A DNA stretch of 64,000 bases, taken from assembly GCA_015501585.1 (NCBI GenBank), contig JADNRY010000024.1:186001-250000 (forward strand). Direction: 5' to 3'. Positions 24,868 to 34,471 of this stretch are shown here, piece by piece. Both the position numbers and the translations under genes were made by a program. Under the pieces are notes generated by a model. The model was given only the letters and a program-made list of their open reading frames with translations, was not told the DNA's origin and searched no databases. Every line of letters begins with the position of its first letter. The stretch's first letter is position 1. Origin of the DNA: Rhodocollybia butyracea. Lineage: Eukaryota > Basidiomycota > Agaricomycetes > Agaricales > Omphalotaceae.

Positions 24868-26882
24868 ATGGAAAAATTAAAGCAGGTAGCTGTATTCTGG
24901 GACTATGGTTGGTTTTCAAGTGGAAAATTTCGTTCTTCGAGTTTTACATCTTTCATAGATAATTGTTCCGTTCCTTCCAGCTTCAAGTCTGGATACGAAA
25001 TCGTAAAACAGATTCGTGAGGTCGCGCAAGAGTTTGGGAGTATCAAACTTTTGAGAGCTTATTCTCAACTCACTGAGCAAGCTCTTCTTTCGTCTCGGTC
25101 ATCGCTTTTACGATCCGAGCTACAATCTTCTGGCGTCAGTATAACGGATTGTCCGCAGAATGGCTTTAAGAATGTTGCAGACCAGATGATTATAGGTGCA
25201 TATGCAGTCTCTATTTGCTATCTCGAATGCTAATTCGTACTCCAGTGGACATGCTCACTTTCGCAATGGATAATCTCGCAAATTCTTTGTCGACAACGAT
25301 TTTGCTCATCTCGGGAGACAAGGACTTTGCCTATGCACTATCTGTTTTACGACTTCGAATGTACAATGTTGTCGTTGTAGCACCGTCTACCTCTCACCAA
25401 AGCCTCCGGGCTCAAGTGTCAGAATTTTTGGATTGGAGTACGAGTATTTTGGATGGGGTTAGCAGCAGGGAAGAATTGTCTCCTTTTAACGACAGTAGTA
25501 CGCAAGCAACTCGAGCCCGGCGCCGAACTACTCTCACTAGTGAGACGACGAATCCTTCACTCAGCCAAGCTGCTCCTACTCTGAACCCTGTCGCTCATGA
25601 TACCCCAATTCCCGCTATCGCACCAATTTCTCACACTCCTCATTCGGGATTCCATACTTCCAGCATATTGAAGGAAACCTCTCAGCTGCTGCATTCTCCT
25701 TCCCCACCTCCCCCATCTCACAGCTCCTCACTCCCCTCTCACAGCTCTATCGCACTTCCGGAAGTTCAATCATTACAGAACATCCAATTTGGTCATTCTA
25801 ACGACCGTAACATGGATATGAGTCCTCCAGGATACTCCACAGAGAGAGCAGAGGCTTTACTTGCGTTCAATCCAAATCCACTGTATATACGAGGTCATAC
25901 TGCTATCGCTACTGCGTCCTTGAATCATGGTATCAGCGGTGATGTGCTCTCATCAGTGACTGTTGATCCGGGAGCGAACCTACACCCAACCTTAGTTCAG
26001 TCTAGATTGGTTGCGCTTCCATCCCGTGCACCTCTTCCACCTTCCCCTAGGCCTCGTAGTGCAGATCCGTCCTTTCCTGCAACGATACTGTCGAATCCTC
26101 ACACTGTTTTCGCAGAGGCTCTGGCGCGACAGTCAGGTGACGCTGATACTTTGAATCTTTCAAGCCAATCTAGCGCCCCCTATGCCTCGTTGGATAAGCC
26201 TGCTCAAGCTGTCGGCGATTCTCCTACTACTGGCGAAGGCGACAGTCGAGCATTCGGTGATACGAAGCCAGGAAATAATGGTCTTAGTGGTGGAGTAAGG
26301 GTTTCCACAACTCCTGCGATCGCAGTAACAGGTTTGTCGCAGGCGCCAAGGTCTACATCTACAGTTGCACCATTAAATCAGGCTAGTGTTCTTTCCACCA
26401 AGGATCTACCAGTGCAGACCCCAGCGTCTGGGGCATCGACTACATCATCCGTTGGATCAACGTCTACAGTTCCACTATCGAATCCGGCTAGTGTTCTTCC
26501 CGCTAAGGCTCTGCCGGTGAAGAGTCCAGCGTCTGTGGCATCATCATCTGTGGGGTCAACATCTACGCTGAAAGCATTACCGGCTGCTCCACTAGGTCCC
26601 TCCCCTCTCAAAGCCATTCCTCAGTCCTTCCTCCCCCTTCTCCAACATCTTGAAAAGGCTCGACTCAAAGGAAGTTCCAAGCTTTTCATGAGTCCTGTAG
26701 CCAATTATCTCAAGAATGATAAATCTATATATCAGCGTGCCGGCTGTTCACGGTTCAGAGACTATACTGCTGAGGCTTTGAAATTGGGCTTGATTCGGCT
26801 TGGTGGGGCCGAAGAAGGGGGAGGAGGGGGTTGGATCCGTTTACATCCTGATCTTCATGGGAGGATTGAACTCAAGTCATGA
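24868..26882 (+). CDS. NYN-domain RNase-like protein with C-terminal LOTUS-like domain, copy B
   Basis: Exons 24868-24907, 24959-25195 and 25246-26882 give 637 residues. Intron positions are identical to copy A and the second exon is the same length (237 bp), so the copies are recent paralogues. All candidate metal ligands are kept (D12, D14, D88, D94, D117, D119). The N-terminal ~155 residues differ from copy A at only a handful of positions (for example start MEKLKQ, SARS-to-LLRS type changes and LLISGDKDF). The linker is longer in poly-Pro (PSPPPPSHSS) but has only two of the ~35-residue repeats (26382-26590). The C-terminal domain is followed by an EEGGGGGW insertion near the last strand. 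The reading frame is open throughout. The proximal promoter has lost its TATA-like core and the distal part is cut off by the 2.3-kb insert. Confidence 0.85.
26382..26590 (+). repeat. In-frame ~35-residue tandem repeats, 2 units (copy B)
   Basis: Two units, ASVLSTKDLPVQ... and ASVLPAKALPVK..., directly before the C-terminal domain. Confidence 0.85.
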
Positions 26883-27094
26883 AAACCCTGATTTTTGAGC
26901 CGTGATCCATTTTTTGCATGCGATTGTAGTTCATATTGTTGTCAGCCAATTAGGTTTTTTGCCTTTGTCTGAGTTTGTACTATTGCTGTCAGCTTGTTAA
27001 TCTTGTTTTGTTGTTTGTACTCTTTGTCTACGACTATATTGTATCTGTAGGTGCTGTATTTCTGGTAACTAAATCAAAATTTGGCTATTTCTTC

Positions 27095-27225
27095 TTGCAA
27101 GAATCGTACGGTTATAATACATTATTATGACACTCTCTTCTCATTGACGTAGTCGAGGTCCGCGACGCTAGATGTGAGAGTAATAGAGGAAGGCCTCCGC
27201 GCCGGTATTAGGAAGGTGTCACCGG
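27095..27225 (-). pseudogene. Peroxiredoxin 3'-end remnant behind NYN copy B
   Basis: The series CGTACGGTTATAATACATTA, TTCTCATTGACGTAGTCGAGG, GTGAGAGTAATAG and CTCCGCGCCGGTATTAG matches the real gene's 3' end at 33515-33645 (GTACAGTGATAATACATTA, TTTTCATTGACGTAGCC, GCGAGAGTATGG, CTCCGCGCCAGTTATAG). This is the clearest of the three remnants. The NYN core promoter block of copy C begins directly after it. Confidence 0.75.
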
Positions 27226-27485
27226 AGCGCCGGAAGAAACATGGACGCTTACAAGGCCGCGCTTTCTTTTGGCTTTTCGATTTCTGTCTGCGTCGATCTA
27301 TAACCAAGAGCAGATGCTCTCTAGCGCCTCTTACCCTCCGCTCAACATCCCTTTTGTACTTCCGCCTCAATTTTGGTCGCGATGCACCAAAATCGAGAAA
27401 ATCGGTTTCGCGTCCGACTCGAACGCGTCAAAAATTGCTGTTAAGGTTAAAGCGCTCGTTGCGCCCTTGTCTTGTCTCCCGTTAA
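27226..27485 (+). promoter_or_regulatory. Promoter and leader block of NYN copy C, TATA-like site degraded
   Basis: Has GGAGCGCCGGAAG and TCTATAACCAAGAGCAGATGC, but GAAACATGGACGCTT stands where copies A and D have the TATAAA-GGGCGCTT sequence (27236-27250). Confidence 0.5.
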
Positions 27486-29670
27486 ATGGAAAAGTCAAAC
27501 CAGGTAGCTGTATTCTGGGACTATGGTTGGTGTTCAAGTGGAAATTTCGGTCTTCGAGGTTTATATCTTTCACAGATAATTGTCCCGTTCCTTCCAGCTT
27601 CAAATCTGGATACGAAATTGTGAAACAGATTCGTGAAGTCGCACAAGAGTTTGGAAGTATCAAACTCTTGAAAGTCTATACTCAACTCTCTGAGCAGGCT
27701 CTTCTCTCGTCTCGGTCATCTCATTTACGATCCGAGTTGCAATCCTCTGGGGTCAGTATAACGGATTGTCCGCAAAATGGCCATAAGAACGTTGCGGATC
27801 AAATGATTATAGGTGCGTGTGCGGTCTCTGTTTGCTATCTCAAATACTAATTCATACTCCAGTGGATATGCTCACTTTCGCAATGGATAATCTCGCAAAT
27901 TCTTCGTCGACAACAATTTTGATCATCTCGGGGGACAAGGACTTTGCCTATGCATTATCTGTTCTACGACTTCGAATGTACAATGTTGTTGTTATAGCAC
28001 CTTCTACTTCTCACCAAAGCCTCCGGGCTCAAGTGTCAAAATTCTTGGATTGGAGTACGAGTATTTTGGATGGGGTTAGCAACAGGGAAGACTTGTCTCC
28101 TTCTAGCGACAATAGTGCGCAAGCAACTCGGACCCGGCGCCGAACTACTCTCACTAGTGAGGCGACAAATCCTTTACTCAGCCAAGCTGTTCCTACTCTG
28201 AGCCCTATCGCTCACGATACTCCAATTTCTCGCAGTCCTCCTCATTCGGGATTTCACACCTCTAGCATACTGAAGGAAACTTCCCTGCTGCTGCATTCTC
28301 CTCCCCCACCTCCCCCATCTCACAGCTCCTTACTCCCCTCTCACACCTCTATCCCACTTCCGGATGCTCAATCATCGCAGAACATCCAATTTGGTCATTC
28401 TAGTGATCCTAGCATGGATATGAGTCCTCCAGGATACTCCACAGAAAGAGCAGAGGCCTTACTTGCGTTCAATCCAAGTCCACTTTATCGTATGAGCATG
28501 CAAGGTCATTCTGCTATCACTACTACGTCCTTGAATTGTGGTACCAGTGGTGATGTGCTCTCATCAGCGACTGTTGATCCGGTAGTGAACCCACACCCAA
28601 CCTTAGCTCAGCCTAGATTGGTTGCGCTTCCATCTCGTGCACCTCTTCCACCTTTCCCTAGACCTCGTAGTGCAGATCCGTCTTTTCCTGCAACGATCTT
28701 GTCGAATTCTCACACTGTTCTCGCAGCGGTTCTGGCGCGACAGTCAGGTGACGCTGATGCTTTGGGTATTTCAGGCCAGTCTAGCGCTTCCTATGCCTCG
28801 TCGGATAAGCCCGCTCAACTTGTAGGCGATTCTTCTACTACTAGAGAAGGTGACGGCTGTGTTCTTCCCACCGAGGCTCTGCCAGTGCAAAATCCAGCAT
28901 CTGGGGCGTCGACCACATCATCCGTGGGGTCAACATGTACAGTTCCACTATACAACCTGGCTAATGTTCTTCCCGCTAAGGCTCTGCCAGCGCAGACTCC
29001 AGCTTCTGGGGTATCGACGGCATCATCCGCGGAGTCGACATCAACAGTTCCACTATCGGATCCGGCTAATGTTCGTCCCGCTATGGCTCTGCCAGCGCAG
29101 ACTCCAGCTTCTGGGGCATCACCCGCAGGGTCAGCATCTACAGTTCCACTATCGAGTACGGCTGGTGTTCTTCCCGCTAAGGCTCTGCCAGCGCAGAGTC
29201 CAGCGTCTGGGGCGTCATCGACCACATCATCTGCTGATTCAACATCTACAGCTCCACTATCAAAGCCGGCTAGTGTTCTCCCCGCTAAGTCTCTGCCAGC
29301 GCAGAGTCCAGCCTCTGGGGCATCGACCACCTCGTCTGCTGAGTCAACGTCTACGTCGAAAGTATTACCTGCTGCTCCATTAGGTCCCGCCCTTCCCCTC
29401 AAGACCATTCCTCAGTCCTTCCTCCCCCTTCTCCAACATCTTGAAAAGGCTCGACTCAAAGGCAGTTCCAAGCTTTACAGGAGTCCTGTGGCCACTTATC
29501 TTAACAGTGATAAATCTATATATCGGAGTGCTGGCTGTTCACGGTTCAGAGACTATACCGCAGAGGCTTTGAAGTTGGGCTTAATTCGGCTTGGTTGGAT
29601 CGGAGATTTAGAAGAGGCATGGATCGGTTTACATCCTGATCTTTATGGGAGGATTGAACTCAAGCCTTGA
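27486..29670 (+). CDS. NYN-domain RNase-like protein with C-terminal LOTUS-like domain, copy C
   Basis: Exons 27486-27525, 27576-27812 and 27863-29670 give 694 residues, fully open. The NYN core is intact (D12, D14, D88, D94, D117, D119), with KVYTQLSEQ and HKNVADQMI as copy-specific changes. The linker carries PPPPPSHSS and the largest repeat block of the array: five ~35-residue units (28861-29370), which makes up for a deletion of the upstream stretch found in the other copies (the ~25 residues from FGDT to GLSQ are absent). The C-terminal LOTUS-like domain is close to that of copy B. Copy C lies only 0.6 kb after copy B with the peroxiredoxin remnant between them. Confidence 0.85.
28861..29370 (+). 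repeat. In-frame ~35-residue tandem repeats, 5 units (copy C)
   Basis: Five units of about 100 bp (VLPTEALPVQ, ANVLPAKALPAQ, ANVRPAMALPAQ, AGVLPAKALPAQ, ASVLPAKSLPAQ), each followed by an SGAS/SGVS block and an STSTVPL-like block. Unit three is shorter. Confidence 0.85.
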
Positions 29671-29889
29671 AAGCCCTGATTCTTTGAGTTGCGATCCATT
29701 GTTTGCATGTTAGTTCATATTATTGTCGGCTAACTGAGTTTTTTTTTTTTTTGCGTTTGTACTTGTACTTGCTGTCGGCTTGTTAATCTTGTTTTTTGTT
29801 TGGACTCTTTGTCAACTACTATATTGTATCTGTAGGTATCAACTGTATTTGTGGTAAAGTCAAAATCGAACTTTGTATCTTGTCTATTG

Positions 29890-30020
29890 AGATTATATAT
29901 TTTGACAGTCTTTCTCATTGACATAGTCGAGGACCTTCCAATGTCGTTTGAGACCTGTCCCTCCCGACGTCAATGCGAAAGTACGATGAAGGACTATCCT
30001 AATACTATCGCCGGACTCCC
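29890..30020 (-). pseudogene. Peroxiredoxin 3'-end remnant behind NYN copy C
   Basis: TTTCTCATTGACATAGTCGAGGACC, TGTCCCTCCCGACGTCAATGCGAAAGTACG and TATCGCCGG line up with 33540-33640 of the real gene (TTTTCATTGACGTAGCCCAAGG, TGTCCCCTCACGACACCAAATGCGAGAGTATGG, GCGCC). It includes the DNA corresponding to the peroxiredoxin stop codon and last codons. Confidence 0.7.
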
Positions 30021-30021
30021 G

Positions 30022-30283
30022 AACAGCGCCGGGAAATATATAAACGGGCGCTTACAAGGCCGCTACTGCGCTTGATTTGCTCTCCGATTCTTGTCTGTTT
30101 CTGTCTATAACCAAGAGCAGATGCTTTCTTTATGTGCATCTTACTCGATATTCTCTTTGGCTTCTCGCCTAAACTTTGCTCCCGATGCACAACAATCGGG
30201 AAAATCGGTTTTACGTCCGACTCCGACGCGTCAAAAGTTGCTGTCAAAGCGCTCGTTCTTCTCTAGTCTTTGTCTCTCTTTAA
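30022..30283 (+). promoter_or_regulatory. Core promoter and 5' leader of NYN copy D
   Basis: AGCGCCGGGAAATATATAAACGGGCGCTTACAA holds a good TATA-like ATATAAA (30038-30044), and the TCTATAACCAAGAGCAGATGC motif follows. As in copy A, the ATG lies about 240 bp downstream. Confidence 0.6.
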
Positions 30284-32178
30284 ATGGAAAAGTCAAACCA
30301 GGTAGCTGTATTCTGGGACTATGGTTGGTGTTCAAGTGGAAAATTCCGTTCTTCGAGTTTTACATCTTTCATAGATAATTGTTCCGTTCCTTCCAGCTTC
30401 AAATCTGGATACGAAATTGTAAAACAGATTCGTGAAGTCGCACAAGAGTTTGGGAGTATCAAACTCTTGAGAGCTTATTCTCAACTCACTGAGCAGGCTC
30501 TTCTTTCGTCTCGGTCATCAGTTTTACGATCCGAGCTGCAATCTTCTGGCGTTAGTATAACGGACTGTCCGCAGAATGGCTTTAAAAATGTTGCAGACCA
30601 GATGATCATAGGTGCGTATGCGGTCTCTGTTTGCTATTTTGAAGACTAATTCGTACTCCAGTGGACATGCTCACTTTCGCAATGGATAATCTCGCAAATT
30701 CTTCTTCGACCACAATTTTGATCATCTCGGGAGACAAAGACTTTGCCTATGCATTATCTGTTTTACGACTTCGAATGTACAATGTTGTTGTTGTAGCACC
30801 GTCTACTTCTCACCAAAGCCTCCGGGCTCAAGTGTCAAAATTTTTGGATTGGAGTGCGAGTATTTTGAATGGGGTTAGCAGCAGGGAAGACTTGTCTCCT
30901 TCCAACGACAATAGTACACCGGCAACTCGAACCCGGTGCCGCCCTACTACCACTAGCGAGACGGCAAATCCATCGCCTGGCCCAGCTGCCCCTCCTATAA
31001 ACCCTATCGCCAACGACACTCCAATTCCCGTTATCGCACCCTGTCCTCCTCATTCCTGCTCTCACGCTTCCAGCATACCGAAGGGAACCACGTTGCCTTC
31101 TCCTCCCCCACCCCCTCCATCTCACAGTTCCTTACTGCCTTCTCACAACTCTGCCCCACTTCCGGATGCTCAATCATTACAAGACATCCAATCTGGCCAT
31201 TCTAATGATCGTAATATGGATACAAGTCCTCCAGGGTACTCCACAGAAAGAGCAGAGGCATTACCTGTGCTCAATCCGAGTCCATCGTATCGTGTGGGCG
31301 TGGGCATGCGAGATCCTTCTGCTATCGCTACTACGTCTTTGAACCGCGGTACCAGCGATGATGTGCCCTCATCAGCGACTGTTGGTCCGGTAGTGAATCC
31401 ACAACCAGCCTTAGTACAACCTGGATCAGTTGCGCTTCCATCTCGTGCGCCTCTTCCACCATTCCCTAGGCCTCGTAGTGCAGAGCCGTCTTTTGGAGCG
31501 ATATTGCCACACACTGTACTCGCAGCGGCTCTGCTGCGACAGTCAGGTAATGCTGGTACCTTGGGTGTTTCAAGGCAGTCAAGCACTTCCTTTACCTCTG
31601 ATAATCCCGCTGAAGCTATCAACGGTTCTGCTATCGGTGAACCTGACCGCTGGGTATTCGGTGATACGACGAATGGTCTCAGTGGTGGAGTAAGGGTTTC
31701 CACGACTCCTGCAATTCCTTCAAGGGGTTTGTCGCAGGTGCCAATCTCTATATCTGGTACAGCCCCACTACCAAACCCGGCTAGTGCTCCTCCCGCCAAG
31801 GCTCCTGCAGCGCAGAGTCCGGCATCTAGTACTTCGACCACCTCAGCTGCAAAGTCGACATCTACGCCAAAAGCATCATCGGTTGCTCCACTGACCCCTC
31901 CCCTCAAAGTCGTCCCGCATACCTTCCTCCCCCTCGTCCAATACCTCGAAAAGTCTCGACTTGAAGGCACCTCGAAACCTACCAGGCGCGCTGTAGCACG
32001 TTTCTTTGGCGCAGATACAGATCTCTATACGCGTGCAGGCTGTTTAAAGTTCAAAGACTATATAAGCCTGGCTTTGAAGCTGGGCTTCATTCAGGTCGGT
32101 GGGAAGGAAGAATCGGCGTGGATTACTTTACATCCTGATCGTCATGGGGGGACCGAACTTGAGCCAGGAAAATCGTGA
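30284..32178 (+). CDS. NYN-domain RNase-like protein with C-terminal LOTUS-like domain, copy D
   Basis: Exons 30284-30323, 30375-30611 and 30662-32178 give 597 residues. The NYN domain is as well kept as in the others (D12, D14, D88, D94, D117, D119). The linker is the shortest, with a single ~35-residue repeat (31780-31890). The C-terminal domain is the most diverged of the four: it reads VVPHTFLPLVQYLEKSRLEG, then FFGADTDLYTRAGCLKFKDY, and ends in an extra GKS. This suggests that copy D is either the oldest member or is under different selection. It is the copy next to the full-length peroxiredoxin gene, from which it is separated by a 1.1-kb insertion. Confidence 0.85.
31780..31890 (+). 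repeat. Single copy of the ~35-residue repeat (copy D)
   Basis: One unit, ASAPPAKAPAAQSPASSTST and onward, at the place where the other copies have 2 to 5. Confidence 0.7.
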
Positions 32179-32762
32179 ATCCTTGGGTCATACGTTTTTT
32201 CCATATCGCTCGATCTTTTTTGTTTTTGCTTTCGTGTCTGTGCTGTTGTCGTTGGCTTGATATTGTTGTGTTACCTGTAATCTTGTTTGTTTGTATCTGT
32301 AAGTACCTATTGTATTTGTGGTAACCTTAGAATGAATTTTGTATAATCGAGTAGCGCCGGCAAGCGGCAAGGCCCGCTACCTCCAATCGCAGTCTGCAAA
32401 TTCTTGAAGTGTGATTTATTGTATTTGTATAAGAATAGCAGAAGAAGTATAGTAACTGACTAGAGACACCAGTAATAGGCAATAATTACAACATAGCGAA
32501 GAACGGTACCTAGATGGGTACAATTCGCTCGAGCCTGGCTCGAGCCCAAGAATCTGCAAACTGAGATCCAAGAACTATGTCCACCCCTGGAGGACATTCA
32601 CACAGAGTAAAAGGTAGAGACGTCGTGAACACGTTGTAAGCCGTAGAGTAGGTAACGCGTAAGAACGTCGAAGGCGACGGAAAGGGCAAGCCGTTGCCTC
32701 GAAATAGTGAATATGATATAAAAGAAACTAGGATTTTGACTATCCTGATAGACGTTGGGGTT

Positions 32763-33074
32763 GCGGAAAGAATGGCCACCTACATCGAACGAAAATACCA
32801 TTGTTGAAGCAAAGAAACAAATACAAAGTTGAACGATTAGTGGCTACCATCGGCTTGCAGGCAATCGAGAGACGCCGATGGGCCGAAACATCGAATTTAA
32901 CTGAATATATTACTGACCAAGATTGTGTATAGATGAGCCAATGATGGTGTAGGAACGTAAGGCAGCCGAGCGGCGCCATGTGGCTACCCAGAGTAAGAAC
33001 AGATTTCGAAGATCCCTGCCAAAAATGATAAATTTGAGTCCTACCAAGACCCTCTACCTAAAGGTAGCGGGAAT
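32763..33074. repeat. 312-bp direct repeat, copy 1
   Basis: Begins GCGGAAAGAATGGCCACC and ends AAAGGTAGCGGGAAT. It is identical to copy 2 except for one extra C in a run (CCAAGACCCTCTACC). The repeat period is 406 bp. Confidence 0.95.
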
Positions 33075-33169
33075 ATCCCCATACACAAAGATCACCAAGC
33101 TCTGAACCCCGCAAGACATAGTCCTCTACCTGATTAGAATGGGCAGTGATTTCTCCGTTATGTTCCACG
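33058..33169 (-). pseudogene. Fragment resembling a transposon-encoded protein
   Basis: A short minus-strand frame reads VEHNGEITAHSNQVEDYVLR, then GSELGDLCVWGY, and hits a stop. It reminds me of the QVxDYxxRGxEL segment seen in helicase-like proteins of fungal transposons (Helitron-type), but the match is from memory of the pattern and the piece is short. It lies between and partly in the 312-bp repeats, where other frames give only broken sequence. Confidence 0.25.
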
Positions 33170-33479
33170 CGGAAAGAATGGCCACCTACATCGAACGAAA
33201 ATACCATTGTTGAAGCAAAGAAACAAATACAAAGTTGAACGATTAGTGGCTACCATCGGCTTGCAGGCAATCGAGAGACGCCGATGGGCCGAAACATCGA
33301 ATTTAACTGAATATATTACTGACCAAGATTGTGTATAGATGAGCCAATGATGGTGTAGGAACGTAAGGCAGCCGAGCGGCGCCATGTGGCTACCCAGAGT
33401 AAGAACAGATTTCGAAGATCCCTGCCAAAAATGATAAATTTGAGTCCTACCAAGACCTCTACCTAAAGGTAGCGGGAAT
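33169..33479. repeat. 312-bp direct repeat, copy 2 (311 bp)
   Basis: Second copy of the repeat, one base shorter. It ends at the right border of the 1.13-kb insertion and overlaps the right 9-mer by four bases. Confidence 0.95.
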
Positions 33480-33596
33480 TTTGTCTCTTTCTCCATTTCA
33501 AACACACGTAGCACTGAAACTCGTACAGTGATAATACATTATTTTCATTGACGTAGCCCAAGGCCTTCGACGCAATATCATTCGAGAGCTGTCCCC

Positions 33597-34351
33597 TCAC
33601 GACACCAAATGCGAGAGTATGGTCTCCGCGCCAGTTATAGTTACTTTGGTGGGATCCTCCTCGATGAAGATAGATTCTACTTTGTCGTTGTCGGCGATAA
33701 TAACATAGCGCTATTCAGGTTGAGGTTTAATCAATGATAAACAAAGGTCTGGAGAATATACCTTCGAGCGAGGAGCCCCGAACACGGCTGTAGCGTCAAA
33801 CATCAATCCAAGGGAACTAGTGAAGGTGCCCTTGTCGTCCGCCATGAAACGAACACCTATATGATCATGAGTCTGAGAACGAGGATAATGTAACGAGATA
33901 ATCACCAGTTCCTTCGGGAGCCAATTGCTCTTTCCATGCCCTAGTAAGAAGGTTAGAAACGAACGATAAGATACTTGTAACGGGTGTTCTACTTCATGGC
34001 AAAAGCATCGTTCACAGCGACCACGTAGACTTCATTGACACCCTTGGCCTTGAAGTTGTCGTAGTTCTTGATGTACCCAGGGATCTGAGCAGTGCAAGTA
34101 CCAGAGAAAGCACCAGGTACGCCGACCTGTGAGAGATATGAGTGCTAAATACGCAGCGCGTGGATCATCAAAGAAATATGCACAATAACAGTCTTTCCTG
34201 GCTTCAAAGCCAATGGTACTAAGGTATTCGGAGCAGTTTCCTTTACCGAGTGTTCGGGGATTGTGGAGCCAGGCTGGGCTTGGGCCTTTGCGAGGAGAGA
34301 GACAGCGATGGAATGAGCGGCTTGAGCCGACGAGGCAACTAGAGAGGTCAT
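33597..34351 (-). CDS. Peroxiredoxin (Prx5/PMP20, 1-Cys or atypical 2-Cys type)
   Basis: Thiol peroxidase that reduces hydrogen peroxide and alkyl hydroperoxides. The start MTSLVASSAQAAHSIA at 34351 was chosen; an alternative four codons upstream (MFTK) is possible. Three small introns lie within. The catalytic region reads VGVPGAFSGTCTAQIPGYIK with the peroxidatic Cys in GTCTAQ, then NEVYVVAVNDAFAMKAW, then TGVRFMADDKGTFTSSLGL. The C-terminus is ESIFIEEDPTKVTITGAETI followed by LSHLVS and a stop at 33597-33599. No PTS1-like SKL end is seen, so a peroxisomal location is not supported. The last exon and 3' UTR also exist as three decayed duplicates in the NYN array. Confidence 0.9.
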
Positions 34352-34471
34352 TTTGGTAAACAAGTAAGAGGACCTTGGGGGTATTCTGAAAACGACGTCA
34401 TTACACGCTTATGTAATACCAACCTGAAAGCAATACTTATGTAATACTCATGAACTCCTAACTTGACCACC
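34352..34471. promoter_or_regulatory. 120-bp divergent promoter, peroxiredoxin / RNase H
   Basis: Start codons of the two divergent genes are only 120 bp apart, so they must share or overlap promoters. A TTATGTAATAC sequence appears twice (34408-34418 and 34437-34447). Confidence 0.6.

Larger units (their letters stand above)
32343..33475. mobile_element. 1.13-kb insertion between NYN copy D and the peroxiredoxin gene
   Basis: The 9-mer GAATTTTGT occurs at 32334-32342 and again at 33476-33484. Sequence to the left matches the 3' end of the other NYN copies up to this point, and sequence to the right continues that similarity (GTCTCTTTCTCCATTTC against GTATCTTGGCTATTTC). So 32343-33475 looks like an insertion with a 9-bp target duplication. 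The termini show no clear inverted repeats. Inside lies a 312-bp direct repeat and a fragment that resembles a transposon protein. Confidence 0.55.

Noticed and set aside
19293..32178. NYN array as a retrotransposon or repeat family
   Set aside because: The copies keep all introns, have full promoters and no reverse transcriptase, integrase or target-site signature; local DNA-level tandem duplication explains them better.
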